A stretch of DNA of 64,000 nucleotides from Calditrichota bacterium (GCA_008501765.1 QQUE01000012.1:248001-312000); one strand, 5' to 3'. Shown: positions 43,599 through 54,578, counted from the first letter of the stretch. Translations and numbers: made by a program. Notes: a model not told the origin generated them from the sequence alone.

Positions 43599-44156
43599 AG
43601 AATCCTTTCCAGAATAAATTGCATGTGACCGGAAGGTAATGATTCAACTCTAATAAAACAGGTTTCACGTTCCGTCTGTGTATTCAAATCTCATTATTTG
43701 GGCAAAAATAAAACAATCCATGATCGAAAAGTAGTGCTGCTAATTTTAATTCTTCCGAAAATTTACAATCTTTTCACTGAGCCACAAGCGAAAACTGACT
43801 AACTTCAAAAAAGCCAAATGTATAACATATCTCCATTTGCAATAAAAATCCAATTTCGCATAAATTGCTGAATCGAAAATTCTGCTTGTTTTGTTGCATT
43901 TTCATCCATTTGCTTGGGATTTCTCAGGATATTTTCTGTCTAATTTAAAATTCCCGCCTGCCATAAAATTTAATGCACGAGGGGCGTGAAATATTTTTAG
44001 GGAAGAAAATATCAGGGGTTCCGAGAAACGCATTTTCGCTAAATATCCACGGCATCAATAAGAGCGCCGAGGCTGTGAAATTATCCACATCTTTGCCCGA
44101 ACCCTGTTTCGCGCACCGCATGCCTGGTTATTCATTTTTAAAAAATGGAGGAATTT
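43599..44156. other. Intergenic region upstream of the surface-protein gene
   Basis: About 560 bp without a gene. AT-rich in the first 400 bp, then a less AT-rich leader from about 43975 to 44130 that could be transcribed. I looked for known riboswitch cores and recognised none. Confidence 0.35.
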
Positions 44157-47102
44157 ATGCGGTCAAACCACTCATCAAAACTGTTCCTACGGGGTGTAGC
44201 AAAACTATGCGCCTTTCTTTTCATTTTCCCGGTGTTTGTTTTTAGCCAATCATCCTCAATTGTACTCAATGAAATTAACGCTGATCCGGCGCCCGATCTC
44301 GCGGGCGATGCCAACGGCGACGGGACTCGTGACACAACTGATGATGAATTTATCGAACTGGTCAATTCCGATACTGAAGATATTGATCTTTCAGGCTGGA
44401 CAATTTCCGATTTAGTGGGCCAACGGCACACTTTTCAGGCAACAACTATTCTGCAAGCCGGGCAGGCAATTGTCGTTTTTGGCGGTGGTTCGCCAACCGG
44501 CAGTTTTGGCGGGGCGATTGTGCAGACGGCGAGTTCGGGTCAACTCGCTTTAAATAATAGCGGAGATACCATCACACTGAAAAACACCTCCGAAGTTATT
44601 GTAATTGAATATACTTACGGTAGCGAAGCAGGAAATGATCAATCTATTTCCAGGTACCCTGATTTGACTGGTGATTTTACCAAACATTCTGAGATTGCTG
44701 CCGCAGCAGGTGCGCTCTTCTCGCCGGGAACGCAAGTAGACGGCAGCAGTTTTGGAGCAGCACCCCCGCCGTCAAACTCCGACCCTGTTCTCGATCCAAT
44801 CGGAGATCAGACTGTTGAGCTCGGAGAATCCCTTGTTTTCTTTGTCACAGCAACGGATATGGATAACGATAGCTTGACATTTTTCGCTGAAAATTTGCCC
44901 GCCGGTGCGACATTTTTCAATCAACAATTTCAATGGATGCCAGTGGTGAGTGGCATTTTTCAGGATATCATTTTTAAAGTTGATGACGGCAACGGTGGCA
45001 CCGATTCTGAATCGATCACAATTACAGTCACCGAACCTGTCTATATCGTACTCAACGAAATCCATGCCGATCCCGCCGCCGATTTGCCCGGCGATGCCAA
45101 CGGCGATGGCACCCGCGATTCCACCGACGATGAATTTATCGAACTGGTTAATACAGGAAACTCCACTCTCGATCTGAGCGGCTGGACCCTTTCGGATGCG
45201 GCGAGTGTACGGCATACATTTCCGCAGGGCACAAATCTACCCACAGACAGGGCTATCGTTATTTTCGGTGGCGGCTCCCCGAACGGCGATTTTGGTGGAG
45301 CACTGGTTCAGACTGCGGCTGCAAATCTACTTAGTCTGAACAATAGCGGTGATACAATTACGCTGAAGAACGCCGGTGGTGTCACGATTCTTGAGCATAG
45401 CTACGGCAGCGAAGCTGGCGACAATCAATCCATTTCCCGTGATCCGGATTTGACTGGCAGTTTTGTCAAACATTCTGAGATTTCAGCAGCGGCGGGATCA
45501 CTGTTCTCGCCGGGAACCAAGGTTGACGGCAGCACTTTCGGGGCAGCGCCTCCGCCTGTAAATCACAATCCTGAACTCGATCCCATCGGCGACCAAACAA
45601 TCGCCAAAGGGGATACGCTGTCGTTCATGGTCAGCGCGACTGATGCGGACGGGGATGAACTGAATTATTCTGTCGAAAATTTACCTGCTGGCGCCGATTT
45701 TTCGGCACAGAATTTTTTCTGGATTCCCGCTGTGTCCGGCACATTCTCAAATATAATTTTCACCGTGGAAGATGGCAAAGGCGGCAGTGACGCCGACACG
45801 ATTTCGATTCTCGTTGAAGAACCTTTGGTTAGCGGCCACTTAATTTTGAATGAATATCTGCTTTCTCCGGGTACCACCGGTGATGCAAACAACGATGGCT
45901 CCAGCAATGCCTTGCAAGACCAGTTGCTTGAATTTATCAATAGATCCAACACCTCCTTGAATATCGCCGGGTTCCGCATTTTCTCAGACGGACAATTGGT
46001 GCACGAATTCGCCACTGGCACAACTGTGCCGGCACTGGAGAGCGTTGTGGTTTTCGGCGGTGGCGATCCCTCCGGATATTTGGGTTTGCCGGGGTACAAC
46101 AACCTGGTGTTTACCGCCAACACCGGAGCGCTAAATTTGCAGTCCAAAGTGACTGTTTTCAACTCGCAGGGATGGAAAATTATCGATCAGGATTTGGTCA
46201 ATGCACCCGGCGTATCCTACAGTCGGACACCGGAGGTCAATGGAAACTTTGAACGGCATAACACTATAATGCATGCTTTTGGCAGCCCATTTTCGCCGGG
46301 ATATCGCGTTGATGGCGCTGCATTTAAGGCGAACGACGCTTTTCTCGATGGCCGGGTCAATACAGGCGGCAGCCGGGTAAAAATTAACATTCTGAGCAAA
46401 AACTGGAACAGCGCCGATAAGGAATGGCAGGTAAAAGTAAGTGTGACCAATCGCCATGAGCAAGAGATTTATATTCCACTTTACCTTCGCGTGCGCCTGC
46501 AAGCACCAGCCAATTCAGGTATTTCAGTAGGCAATGCCGATTTGAGCTATTGGCACAACAGCGACCGCGATGGCGATTATTTTCTTTACAACCGTTTCGT
46601 GGGCGCAGATTTCTTTTTGACGCACGGGGAAGAATCGGCCAGCCGCACCGTCCGTATCGCCAATCCGGAAGTTCAACCATTCGAAGTGGTGATGGAGATT
46701 TTTTCTCTCGACCGCTACGTACTGGCAAAAACAAGCGGTAACTCACAAAATATAACTTTAATTGGCAAGACAAGTATTGATTTTGATGCAAGCGATCAAC
46801 TGTTAAACCGCAATTCAAATCCCGCTGAATTCCACTTGTTTCCCAATTATCCCAATCCGTTTAAATCAAAGACGACGCTGGTATTTTCCCTGCCCAACGC
46901 TGGAAAAATACAGGTGGATATTTTTGATATTTTGGGCAGAAAAGTAAAACGCCTATCCACTAATAATTTTACAGCGGGCATGCACAAGATTACCTGGAAT
47001 GGCCGCGACCAAAACGGACGAGTAGCGCCTGCAGGTGTTTATTTTGTGCACGTGCAGGCGGGGCAATTTCAGGCGACTCGCAAAGTCATTTTAGCACAGT
47101 AA
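44157..47102 (+). CDS. Large secreted surface protein with three lamin-tail domains and sorting domain
   Basis: 981 residues from ATG 44157, chosen because GGAGG lies 5 bases upstream (the frame opens four codons earlier). Signal peptide about 1-30 (ends VFSQ). Order: LTD-1 (about 34-170: LNEINADPAPDLAGDANGDG, FIELVN, IDLSGWTISD), cadherin/He_PIG-type Ig domain (about 195-285), LTD-2 (about 290-430, strongly similar to LTD-1), second He_PIG domain (about 435-535), divergent LTD-3 (about 540-715), an unrecognised beta region, and the C-terminal sorting domain (LFPNYPNPFKSKTTLVFSLP, ITWNGRDQNGR, PAGVYFVHV). Likely exported and surface-attached. LTDs often lie beside nucleases or adhesins, but no catalytic domain is visible. 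Confidence 0.85.
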   Translation: MRSNHSSKLFLRGVAKLCAFLFIFPVFVFSQSSSIVLNEINADPAPDLAGDANGDGTRDTTDDEFIELVNSDTEDIDLSGWTISDLVGQRHTFQATTILQAGQAIVVFGGGSPTGSFGGAIVQTASSGQLALNNSGDTITLKNTSEVIVIEYTYGSEAGNDQSISRYPDLTGDFTKHSEIAAAAGALFSPGTQVDGSSFGAAPPPSNSDPVLDPIGDQTVELGESLVFFVTATDMDNDSLTFFAENLPAGATFFNQQFQWMPVVSGIFQDIIFKVDDGNGGTDSESITITVTEPVYIVLNEIHADPAADLPGDANGDGTRDSTDDEFIELVNTGNSTLDLSGWTLSDAASVRHTFPQGTNLPTDRAIVIFGGGSPNGDFGGALVQTAAANLLSLNNSGDTITLKNAGGVTILEHSYGSEAGDNQSISRDPDLTGSFVKHSEISAAAGSLFSPGTKVDGSTFGAAPPPVNHNPELDPIGDQTIAKGDTLSFMVSATDADGDELNYSVENLPAGADFSAQNFFWIPAVSGTFSNIIFTVEDGKGGSDADTISILVEEPLVSGHLILNEYLLSPGTTGDANNDGSSNALQDQLLEFINRSNTSLNIAGFRIFSDGQLVHEFATGTTVPALESVVVFGGGDPSGYLGLPGYNNLVFTANTGALNLQSKVTVFNSQGWKIIDQDLVNAPGVSYSRTPEVNGNFERHNTIMHAFGSPFSPGYRVDGAAFKANDAFLDGRVNTGGSRVKINILSKNWNSADKEWQVKVSVTNRHEQEIYIPLYLRVRLQAPANSGISVGNADLSYWHNSDRDGDYFLYNRFVGADFFLTHGEESASRTVRIANPEVQPFEVVMEIFSLDRYVLAKTSGNSQNITLIGKTSIDFDASDQLLNRNSNPAEFHLFPNYPNPFKSKTTLVFSLPNAGKIQVDIFDILGRKVKRLSTNNFTAGMHKITWNGRDQNGRVAPAGVYFVHVQAGQFQATRKVILAQ

Positions 47103-47113
47103 TTTCATTTGCC

Positions 47114-47144
47114 GGGAAGACGGGTGGATTTCATCTGCCTTCCC
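47114..47144 (+). terminator. Hairpin after the surface-protein gene
   Basis: GGGAAG 47114-47119 pairs with CTTCCC 47139-47144. The stem continues to 47126/47132 with one mismatch and two G-U pairs. A pyrimidine-rich but T-poor tail follows. Confidence 0.55.
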
Positions 47145-47649
47145 CTCCTCTCCAAAAATTGCTTCTATAAATTGGTGGATATGAACCATTGAATTTAATT
47201 TGTGTCGGTCACGGCGTTTTCGAAATATTTTTTTTTGAATTTCAGCAATTGGATATTCTCATTAATTTATTATAATCAAAAAGTTAGAAATCGGAAAACT
47301 GCGTTATGAGCTAGCAAAAATTTTAGCTTTACTTCATAAAAAATCGAAACCGATGGATTTTAAACATATCCCTGATTAAAACATTACTGTGCAATACATC
47401 TTTTTTTTCCTGCCTGAATTTCTTAAAAATCAATTTTTTAGTTGAAATGAACCACACTGCGGCATATAAACTACTTATTAAATTAGTGTGATGTTTATCC
47501 AAACCAGCCGATATACCAAATGAACCAATTTAAAAATAATCGACCGGTTCAAAAACAACAGGTTTGAACTTTAATCAGTTCGCTTATTGTTCGTGGTGGC
47601 ATTGCATTTGCCGTTGAAGCAAGAAATTAAGAAAAATATAAGGCTTACA
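47145..47649. other. AT-rich spacer before the envelope operon, no gene seen
   Basis: About 500 bp. An open frame from a TTG at 47587 reads into the next gene but has no ribosome site before 47650. Probably holds the promoter of the 47650-62647 gene run. Confidence 0.35.
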
Positions 47650-48183
47650 ATGCGGAAAATTTATTACGTATTTCCAAAAATTCAATACCCGGTTATCCTG
47701 CAATGGACTGCAGCAGTCGTGATTGAGCTGATAATTTTTGGTTTGATTGTCATTCTAACGACAAATGTCAGTTCAGGGCAGCACAGTGATATGGCCATTT
47801 ATACAAGATTTGCGGTTTTTATTGCGGTCATTCTGGTATTTTCAATGATCAATTTATGGCTATCAACCAAATTAACACACCGGTTTGCCGGACCGCTCGT
47901 GCAAGTTCAACGGGTTTTGAATCAGGCACGCCATGGCAAATATTCAGTCCGCATAAAATTGCGCACAAATGACTGCCTGCATGAATTTGCAACCGAAGTC
48001 AATTTATTGCTGCAAAGCCTTGAAGAGTCCCGCGGCATTCTCAGAGAATTGCAATCTTCTTTTGAAATACCGGCCGGCGCTGATTCAAACAGAATAAAAC
48101 AAGTTTATTCGCAAAAAAATCGACCCGCACAACCAAATACTCCACGTAGTGAGAAGCATCATATTAAGGAGACAGGTGCATGA
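47650..48183 (+). CDS. Stand-alone HAMP-domain membrane protein
   Basis: 177 residues from ATG 47650. Two membrane helices (about 14-37 and 54-73) enclose a short periplasmic loop. A HAMP domain follows directly (about 74-125: KLTHRFAGPLVQVQRVLNQARHGKY, LHEFATEVNLLLQSL), with a polar tail and no kinase, cyclase or chemotaxis output domain. Its stop overlaps the start of the 2132-residue protein gene (ATGA at 48180), so both are made together. Perhaps it senses or transmits envelope state, or anchors the machine at the inner membrane. Confidence 0.75.
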   Translation: MRKIYYVFPKIQYPVILQWTAAVVIELIIFGLIVILTTNVSSGQHSDMAIYTRFAVFIAVILVFSMINLWLSTKLTHRFAGPLVQVQRVLNQARHGKYSVRIKLRTNDCLHEFATEVNLLLQSLEESRGILRELQSSFEIPAGADSNRIKQVYSQKNRPAQPNTPRSEKHHIKETGA

Positions 48184-51100
48184 ATTTCATGAAATATCTA
48201 AATAAACGAAAGTGGAATCTTTTTTCAATTATATGTGTAATTTTAACGTTTTCCATGGGTGTATCCGCGCAAATACCGGCGAAACTGCAGGTTCTCTTGC
48301 CCGGAATGAGTGCGGCTCCCGGAACGCAAATGGGCTACACCGGCTCGCCTATCAGCCAAACAACGGGTGTGCCATTTGATGTGATCATTAACGCGGTGGA
48401 TGAAAATTGGAATGTTGTTGCAAGTTCAGATCAGGTTTCCGCAACATCCTCAGATCCCTTTGCCAATTTACCATTGCCAGCCAATTTAAATAATGGCACG
48501 TTGATCCTGAGTTTTACCATGAATTCTTCCGGTAATCATTCAATCGCTTTTGATGACGACACCAATCAGTCAGTTTTAAACGGGCACAGCCCGACTTTTC
48601 AAGTTGTGGATTTAAAATCCTTCCGCATCAGTGATATCGGTGATCCGTGGTGGCTAATTCCCGGGCAAGTCAAAGTTGGCCGCAGTCTGCGAAATGTTCA
48701 AATTACTGCCCGCGATGAAAATGGTAATAAAGTTAATAATTACAATGGCACCGTCAATCTGGCTCAGCACACAGACGACGGAATTGGCCGGATATCTCCG
48801 GAAACCGTGCAACTGGTTAACGGGGAATGGGTCGGAACTTTACGCGTTTATCGTGCCGGCAATAAATCGGCAAGTTGGGGCGTAACCGGCGATGTTTGGG
48901 TGGAAGTGACAGATTCCGCGCCGACAGCGCACAGCGGGCAAAGCAACCGGTTCTGTGCCAGCCCTGATGATTTTGAAAAGCTGCTTACGGTTGTACCGGG
49001 CGAGGCATTTTTGCCAGGCAGCGTGACCGGTCGCATGGGTACACCTGTTAACCAACAAGGCGACCAGCCATTTCAAATCAGCATTTACGCCACCGACCAG
49101 TATTGGAATAAGATTAAAAGTATTGGTCACTCCATTTTATTGACTTCGACAGATCCAGCCGCTGTTTTGGGGCCATACGGCACATTGTCCGGCGGCATGA
49201 CGACGATGGCGGTGCGGCTGCTAACATCCGGCGTGCAAACGATCACAGCCTCCGATGTGACAGATAGTAATAAAGATCCGCACACGAGCTCTGAAATTAC
49301 CGTAATTAGTCAGGGATTGCATCATTTTACATTCAATGCCATTTCCTCTCCAAGGACGGCGGGAGAGGCTTTTCCAGTAATCATAACAGCGGTAAATGAA
49401 CAGGGCTCCATCGTTAGTGATTTCAATGGCACGCTCGATTTAATTGTATCAACCGGAAACTCAACGTTATCACCAACTGAAATTAACATGACAAACGGCT
49501 GGTGGTCTGGTGATGTGACGCTAACAAAAGCAGCTTCGTTGATAACACTTTCGCTGCAGGATCGCACCGATCCGCCGCACACTGGTGAGAGCAATCAATT
49601 TGACGTGGTCGCCGCCCAAGTCCATCAATTACAAGTACTCCTCCCCGGCGAAACAGCCACACCCGGGATTGCTCCGGGAAAATCTGGCGAGCCCGGCGAA
49701 ATTCTTTCCGGCAGCTCAATACAAGTACGGATTAACGCAGTGGACGCATGGTGGAATGTCATTTCGGGCAATTCCGATGTAGTGCATTTAACTTCCAGCG
49801 ATCCCGTTGCAACGCTTCCATCGGATGCTTCGCTTAACTCGGGAACCCGACAAGTCATCGTCACTATGTCGAGTACCGGGCTGCAAACGATTACAGCATC
49901 CGATCAAACCAACGGCAGCGTAGCCCCGAACACCAGTTCTCTCCTGCGGGTGAATCCCGGAAATTTTGACCACTTTGTGTTCAATCCCATAAATGGCCCT
50001 GTAACAGCCGGAACGCCTTTTCAGGTTACAATTATCGCGGCTGATGCGGTTGGAAATCCTGTAAACGCTTTTTCAGGCGTCGTAAACCTCGAATCGGTGA
50101 CCGGGCCGGGAACCGTCTCCCCTACCCAGCTCAATTTTAACAATGGGCAATGGAACGGAAATGTAACTATCACAAAAGCCAGTGGCAGCGCTGTTTTATC
50201 AGTATCTGATGCAGCCAATCCACCGCATGTCGGTTCAAGCAATCAATTCACCGTCAATACGGGGGCTTTTGCCAAATTGCAGGTTCTCGTTCCGGGAATA
50301 GCTGCAACGCCGGGCTTAAATCCCGGCTTTTCCGGTACGGCAGAAGCACAAAATGGCGGCGTTCCATTTTCAATTATGGTCAATGCGGTAGATGCCAATT
50401 GGAATGTGATTAGCACAGTTAACGACTCATTCGCTGTTTCATCAACCGACATTTTAGCTTCAAATCCCGAGGCAACGACATTCTTTGGCGGCAGCCGAAA
50501 TTTGAGCATAACCCTGAATTCCGAAGGTGGGCACACCATTTCTGCAGTCTCGCTCAATATCCCCGGAATTACCAATGGACAATCGCCGACGATCACGGTT
50601 TTGCCGTCGAATCTCGATCATTTTTCCATTAGCCAAATTACCGGGCCAATTGTCGCCGGCGAACCGGTTGCTCTGACAATCCGCGCTGAGACCAATACCA
50701 ACACAACGGTAACCGGTTTCAATTCCACCGTTTCGCTGACAGCTTCAAGTGGCGCTGGCACGGTTTCACCTGCCACCGTTGGCCCATTCGTAAATGGCGA
50801 ATGGAGCGGCACGATTCAACTTTCAAAGGCAGAAAGCAACGTAACCATGACAGCCAGTGACGGGGCAACGCCGGCACACGAAGGGCTGAGCAATCCATTT
50901 ACAGTCGTACCAGGTGTATTCAACAAACTGCAAGTCTTGCTGCCGGGTGAAAATGCAACGCCGGGCGTGAGTCCGGGCAAAAACGGGCTGCCCAACGACC
51001 AGCAAACCGGCATCCAGTTTAACGTGCTGATTCAGGCTGTGGATGCAAACTGGAATTTGGTCAATTCAATCAGCGATAGTGTAAAATTGTTCTCCACAGA

Positions 51101-54100
51101 CAGCCTTGCTCTATTTTCTGAAAGAAGCAAAATGACTTCTGGCAAAGCGACTTTCACTTCAATTATGGGACTCGCTGGGACACATACTTTTACAGCTTTT
51201 GACATCAGTGATGAATCAAAATTATCTGGTTTGAGCAGCGCTTTTAACGTCAATCCCGGCAATCTGGATCATTTCGTATTCGATACCATTTCCGAGCAAA
51301 TCGCCGGCAACGCCTTTTCTGTAAAAATTACCGCTGTCGACGGTGCAGGCAGTCCGGTTGCAGGATTTAATGGCCATGCAAAAATTCAAAGTTCAACCGG
51401 TCTGGAAACGGTCTCCCCAACCGAAATCGTTTTTGTCGATGGCGTTTGGCAAGGCACTATTACGGTAACCAAATCCGGCAGCCAGGTAAAACTGACTTGC
51501 CTCGATTTTGCTGCCATCCCCCACCAGGGCCAGAGCAATGGTTTCATTGTTAATGCGGGCGAATTTGTCCGTCTGCAAATTATTTTGCCCGGGGAAACAG
51601 CCACACCTGGCGTTGCGCCGGGAAAAATTGGCGAAGTAAAAGCACAAATCACGGGAGACGCTTTTCTCGTTCAGGTAGCCGGCGTGGACCGCTTCTGGAA
51701 TCCGGTGCCCACAGCATCTGGAAATGTCGGATTAGCAAGTACCGATGGCAACGCCAATCTGCCTGTTGATGCGGCTCTGCAGGCTGGAAGTGCTGCTTTC
51801 ACAACATTCCGTTTTGGTACCCCGGGATACTGGACTGTGACAGCGCATTTTCGCACAAACGGTGATATTTCTTCGGATACCTCCCCACTCGTGCACGTGA
51901 TAACCGGTTCTGTGGCCAGTTTCTCGTTCGATGCGATTACCAGTCCGCAAACCGCTGGCGATACGATTTTTACGACGATCCGCGCCATCGATGGCAGCGG
52001 AGAAACAGTATCAAATTACAACGAACAAGCCAATATTACGGCTTCAACCGGGCCGGGAACCATTTTTTCTCAAACAGCCCAATTTGTCGATGGTGAGTGG
52101 AGTGGCCCGGTTGTTTTAACCAAAGCTGCCATCAGTGTGCACCTGAACATTCATGATTTTGCTGATGTTGTGCGCGGCAATAGCAATCCATTTACTCTTG
52201 TTGCTGGTGAATTGGAAAAAATTCACTTCGTTTTAGCCGGGGAAACCGCGACTCCGGGGCTTGCTCCCGGACGTTCAGGATCACCGGGCGCACAAATTGC
52301 GGGTGTGCCTTTCAGCTCAGAAATTCGCCTGACTGATAAATTTTGGAATGCTGTTGCGCCGCAGGATACCACATGGCTAACATTTGCAGCCACCGACCCG
52401 GATCCGGAAATAATTCTTCCCGCAGATACTTTTATGACAGCGGCGCAGGAAAATTTCGATTTCACTCTATTATCTGAAGGTGAAAACAAGCTCGCGGTCC
52501 AGAGTACCGGAACGGAAATTCTATCTGATACCTCCAGCGTATTTTACCTCGACTCCGGACAATTGCACCATTTTGAGTTTTCGCAGATCGATACGGTGCA
52601 GACCGCCGGAGCTGCATTTGTCGTGCGCATTACAGCTATGAATCAGCACGGAAACCCGGTAACTGCTTACGACAGCGATATTATTCTTTCCGCTTCCACT
52701 GGAAACGGAACGCTTTCAAAATCAGGCGTCACTTTAAGTGAGGGCTACTGGCAGGGTGAATTGATCTGCACACGCGCTGATGAAGCCGTTGTTATTTACG
52801 CGGCTGATTATGTCGCGCCGCCAAATACGCATTCGGGATTCAGCAATCCGTTTGTCGTCGTCCCCGATTCCCTAGCGGGTTTGCAGGTATTATTGCCGGG
52901 CGAAACTGCTACTCCGGGTGTCGAGCCTGGTAAAAAAGGGGAACCAATGATCGAAACAGCCGGGGAAGAAACGCAAATCTCAGTGCGGGCAGTGGATCAA
53001 TTCTGGAACCGGATTAGTTCAGTCGAGGATACGATAAGTCTCGCAGCAACCGATTCTTTTACAGTTTTTCCCTCAGGTATTTATTTGCAAAATGGTGAGG
53101 TAATATTTGATGTCATCTTCCGCGCTGCGCGTTTGCAAAAAATTTATGCAAAATTAGGAAATGAGGTCATTCTACCTGCAACGCCAGCAAAAGCCGGAGC
53201 CATTTCTGCCATTCAAAATGAAAACTTGCCGCTTGCGGAAAGCGCCGAAGTAACGGTTATTCCCAACAGTTTCAGTGAATTATTAATGCTATTGCCCGGC
53301 GAACTCGTTTTAGCCGGAGATACGGAAACAGATCCGCAAAAATCACCCGGGCGCAGCGGAGAACCAACAAAACAAACATCCGGTTTGCCTTTCGAAGTCA
53401 TCGTCGTGGCGGTGGATGCCTACTGGAATCCGGTTTACGATACGCCTGCCAATATAATCAGCCTTTTTGCCACGGATAATCAGGCTGAAATTGATCCTGT
53501 GCAACAACCATTGCAAAACGGCCGCGCTGATTTTCAGGTGACTTTAACCCAGGGCGGCAGCCAGGTTCTGCACGCCAACAATGAATCAAATCAGCAGATG
53601 ACCGCTTCGCTCGATGGTGTTGTGGATGTTTTGCTGGGCGGATTGCACTATGAAATCGTCGTCGATTCCAATAAAATTGTTGCCGGAGAATCGTTCAGCA
53701 TGCAGGTTTATTATCGCAACGGCATCGGTCAGGAAGTCGTTAGCGCCAATCAACTTATTCAGCTCACAGCAGTCAATGCCAACAATTTGGACGAAGAAGT
53801 TGGTACGTTGAGCAACGCCTCCTTTAACCTGCAAGCTGGGCAGCGGGATATCGACCAAATATTTAACCGCGCAGGCTGGGTTCGAATCCGTGTAACGGAT
53901 GATTTAGCGACCGAAATTGCCTATTCCGATCCAATTCTGTTCACCGCCGGCGATGTTTCGACGCTCTTGCTTTCTGCGGACAAAACTGAAATCGGTGGTT
54001 TAAAATCAACAGAGGTACAGGTAGAATTGCTCGATGCGGCCGGCAATCCGGTAACAGAAAAAGAGGTGTCGCTGCAAGTTATTTCCGGTTCGGGCGAGCT

Positions 54101-54578
54101 ATCTCAGGTTCAAGTTATATCGGACTCGACCGGCAAAGCGGCAACGCAATTCACCGGTGGGCGCATCACGGAAACCAATACTATCGTAGCCGAAGTCGAC
54201 TCCGTTTATGCTGAGCTGGATATAATTGTTAACCTTACCTCCTCAGATTTACCGGACGGGGTGGCAATTAATTACCCGAATCCATTTGGTCAGGAATCGA
54301 AAACAACTCGAATCGACTATTATCTGGCAGAAGATGCGGATGTGACACTCACGGTGTACGACTTGTTCGGCCGCAAAGTCTGGAAAACAGAATACGCCGC
54401 CGGCAGCGAAGGTGGTCGCGGTCGAGCTGCAACCGCCCATCCCAATTCAGTTGAATGGAACGGCACCAACGGCAAAGGCCAAAAAGTGGGCAATGGCGGC
54501 TACATCCTCGTCGCTCAGGCACGGGCCAACGGCAAAACAATTATGAATATGAAACGAAAAATTGTGATCGTACGATAA
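48180..54578 (+). CDS. Giant secreted Ig-repeat surface protein with sorting domain
   Basis: 2132 residues. Signal peptide about 1-31 (ends VSAQ). Nine tandem units of about 200 residues follow. Each opens with a conserved linker of the type LQVLLPGETATPG-x-x-PGKxGEP and then AVDxxWN, and (in most) contains a second half with HFxFxxI-x-x-P-x-TAG, SPTxxxFxxGxWxG, TKA and SNxFxV. This is two bacterial Ig-like domains per unit, clearly amplified by duplication. After the last unit come non-linker Ig domains (about 1820-2030) and a C-terminal sorting domain (INYPNPFGQES, LTVYDLFGRKVW, VEWNGTNGKGQ). Predicted to be a long extracellular filament or adhesin. AAGGAG precedes the start. Confidence 0.85.
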   Translation: MNFMKYLNKRKWNLFSIICVILTFSMGVSAQIPAKLQVLLPGMSAAPGTQMGYTGSPISQTTGVPFDVIINAVDENWNVVASSDQVSATSSDPFANLPLPANLNNGTLILSFTMNSSGNHSIAFDDDTNQSVLNGHSPTFQVVDLKSFRISDIGDPWWLIPGQVKVGRSLRNVQITARDENGNKVNNYNGTVNLAQHTDDGIGRISPETVQLVNGEWVGTLRVYRAGNKSASWGVTGDVWVEVTDSAPTAHSGQSNRFCASPDDFEKLLTVVPGEAFLPGSVTGRMGTPVNQQGDQPFQISIYATDQYWNKIKSIGHSILLTSTDPAAVLGPYGTLSGGMTTMAVRLLTSGVQTITASDVTDSNKDPHTSSEITVISQGLHHFTFNAISSPRTAGEAFPVIITAVNEQGSIVSDFNGTLDLIVSTGNSTLSPTEINMTNGWWSGDVTLTKAASLITLSLQDRTDPPHTGESNQFDVVAAQVHQLQVLLPGETATPGIAPGKSGEPGEILSGSSIQVRINAVDAWWNVISGNSDVVHLTSSDPVATLPSDASLNSGTRQVIVTMSSTGLQTITASDQTNGSVAPNTSSLLRVNPGNFDHFVFNPINGPVTAGTPFQVTIIAADAVGNPVNAFSGVVNLESVTGPGTVSPTQLNFNNGQWNGNVTITKASGSAVLSVSDAANPPHVGSSNQFTVNTGAFAKLQVLVPGIAATPGLNPGFSGTAEAQNGGVPFSIMVNAVDANWNVISTVNDSFAVSSTDILASNPEATTFFGGSRNLSITLNSEGGHTISAVSLNIPGITNGQSPTITVLPSNLDHFSISQITGPIVAGEPVALTIRAETNTNTTVTGFNSTVSLTASSGAGTVSPATVGPFVNGEWSGTIQLSKAESNVTMTASDGATPAHEGLSNPFTVVPGVFNKLQVLLPGENATPGVSPGKNGLPNDQQTGIQFNVLIQAVDANWNLVNSISDSVKLFSTDSLALFSERSKMTSGKATFTSIMGLAGTHTFTAFDISDESKLSGLSSAFNVNPGNLDHFVFDTISEQIAGNAFSVKITAVDGAGSPVAGFNGHAKIQSSTGLETVSPTEIVFVDGVWQGTITVTKSGSQVKLTCLDFAAIPHQGQSNGFIVNAGEFVRLQIILPGETATPGVAPGKIGEVKAQITGDAFLVQVAGVDRFWNPVPTASGNVGLASTDGNANLPVDAALQAGSAAFTTFRFGTPGYWTVTAHFRTNGDISSDTSPLVHVITGSVASFSFDAITSPQTAGDTIFTTIRAIDGSGETVSNYNEQANITASTGPGTIFSQTAQFVDGEWSGPVVLTKAAISVHLNIHDFADVVRGNSNPFTLVAGELEKIHFVLAGETATPGLAPGRSGSPGAQIAGVPFSSEIRLTDKFWNAVAPQDTTWLTFAATDPDPEIILPADTFMTAAQENFDFTLLSEGENKLAVQSTGTEILSDTSSVFYLDSGQLHHFEFSQIDTVQTAGAAFVVRITAMNQHGNPVTAYDSDIILSASTGNGTLSKSGVTLSEGYWQGELICTRADEAVVIYAADYVAPPNTHSGFSNPFVVVPDSLAGLQVLLPGETATPGVEPGKKGEPMIETAGEETQISVRAVDQFWNRISSVEDTISLAATDSFTVFPSGIYLQNGEVIFDVIFRAARLQKIYAKLGNEVILPATPAKAGAISAIQNENLPLAESAEVTVIPNSFSELLMLLPGELVLAGDTETDPQKSPGRSGEPTKQTSGLPFEVIVVAVDAYWNPVYDTPANIISLFATDNQAEIDPVQQPLQNGRADFQVTLTQGGSQVLHANNESNQQMTASLDGVVDVLLGGLHYEIVVDSNKIVAGESFSMQVYYRNGIGQEVVSANQLIQLTAVNANNLDEEVGTLSNASFNLQAGQRDIDQIFNRAGWVRIRVTDDLATEIAYSDPILFTAGDVSTLLLSADKTEIGGLKSTEVQVELLDAAGNPVTEKEVSLQVISGSGELSQVQVISDSTGKAATQFTGGRITETNTIVAEVDSVYAELDIIVNLTSSDLPDGVAINYPNPFGQESKTTRIDYYLAEDADVTLTVYDLFGRKVWKTEYAAGSEGGRGRAATAHPNSVEWNGTNGKGQKVGNGGYILVAQARANGKTIMNMKRKIVIVR

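Noticed and set aside
48180-54578. Regular repeats considered as a CRISPR or tandem DNA array
   Set aside because: The periodicity (about 600 bp) is in frame and reflects protein repeats; DNA identity between units is low.
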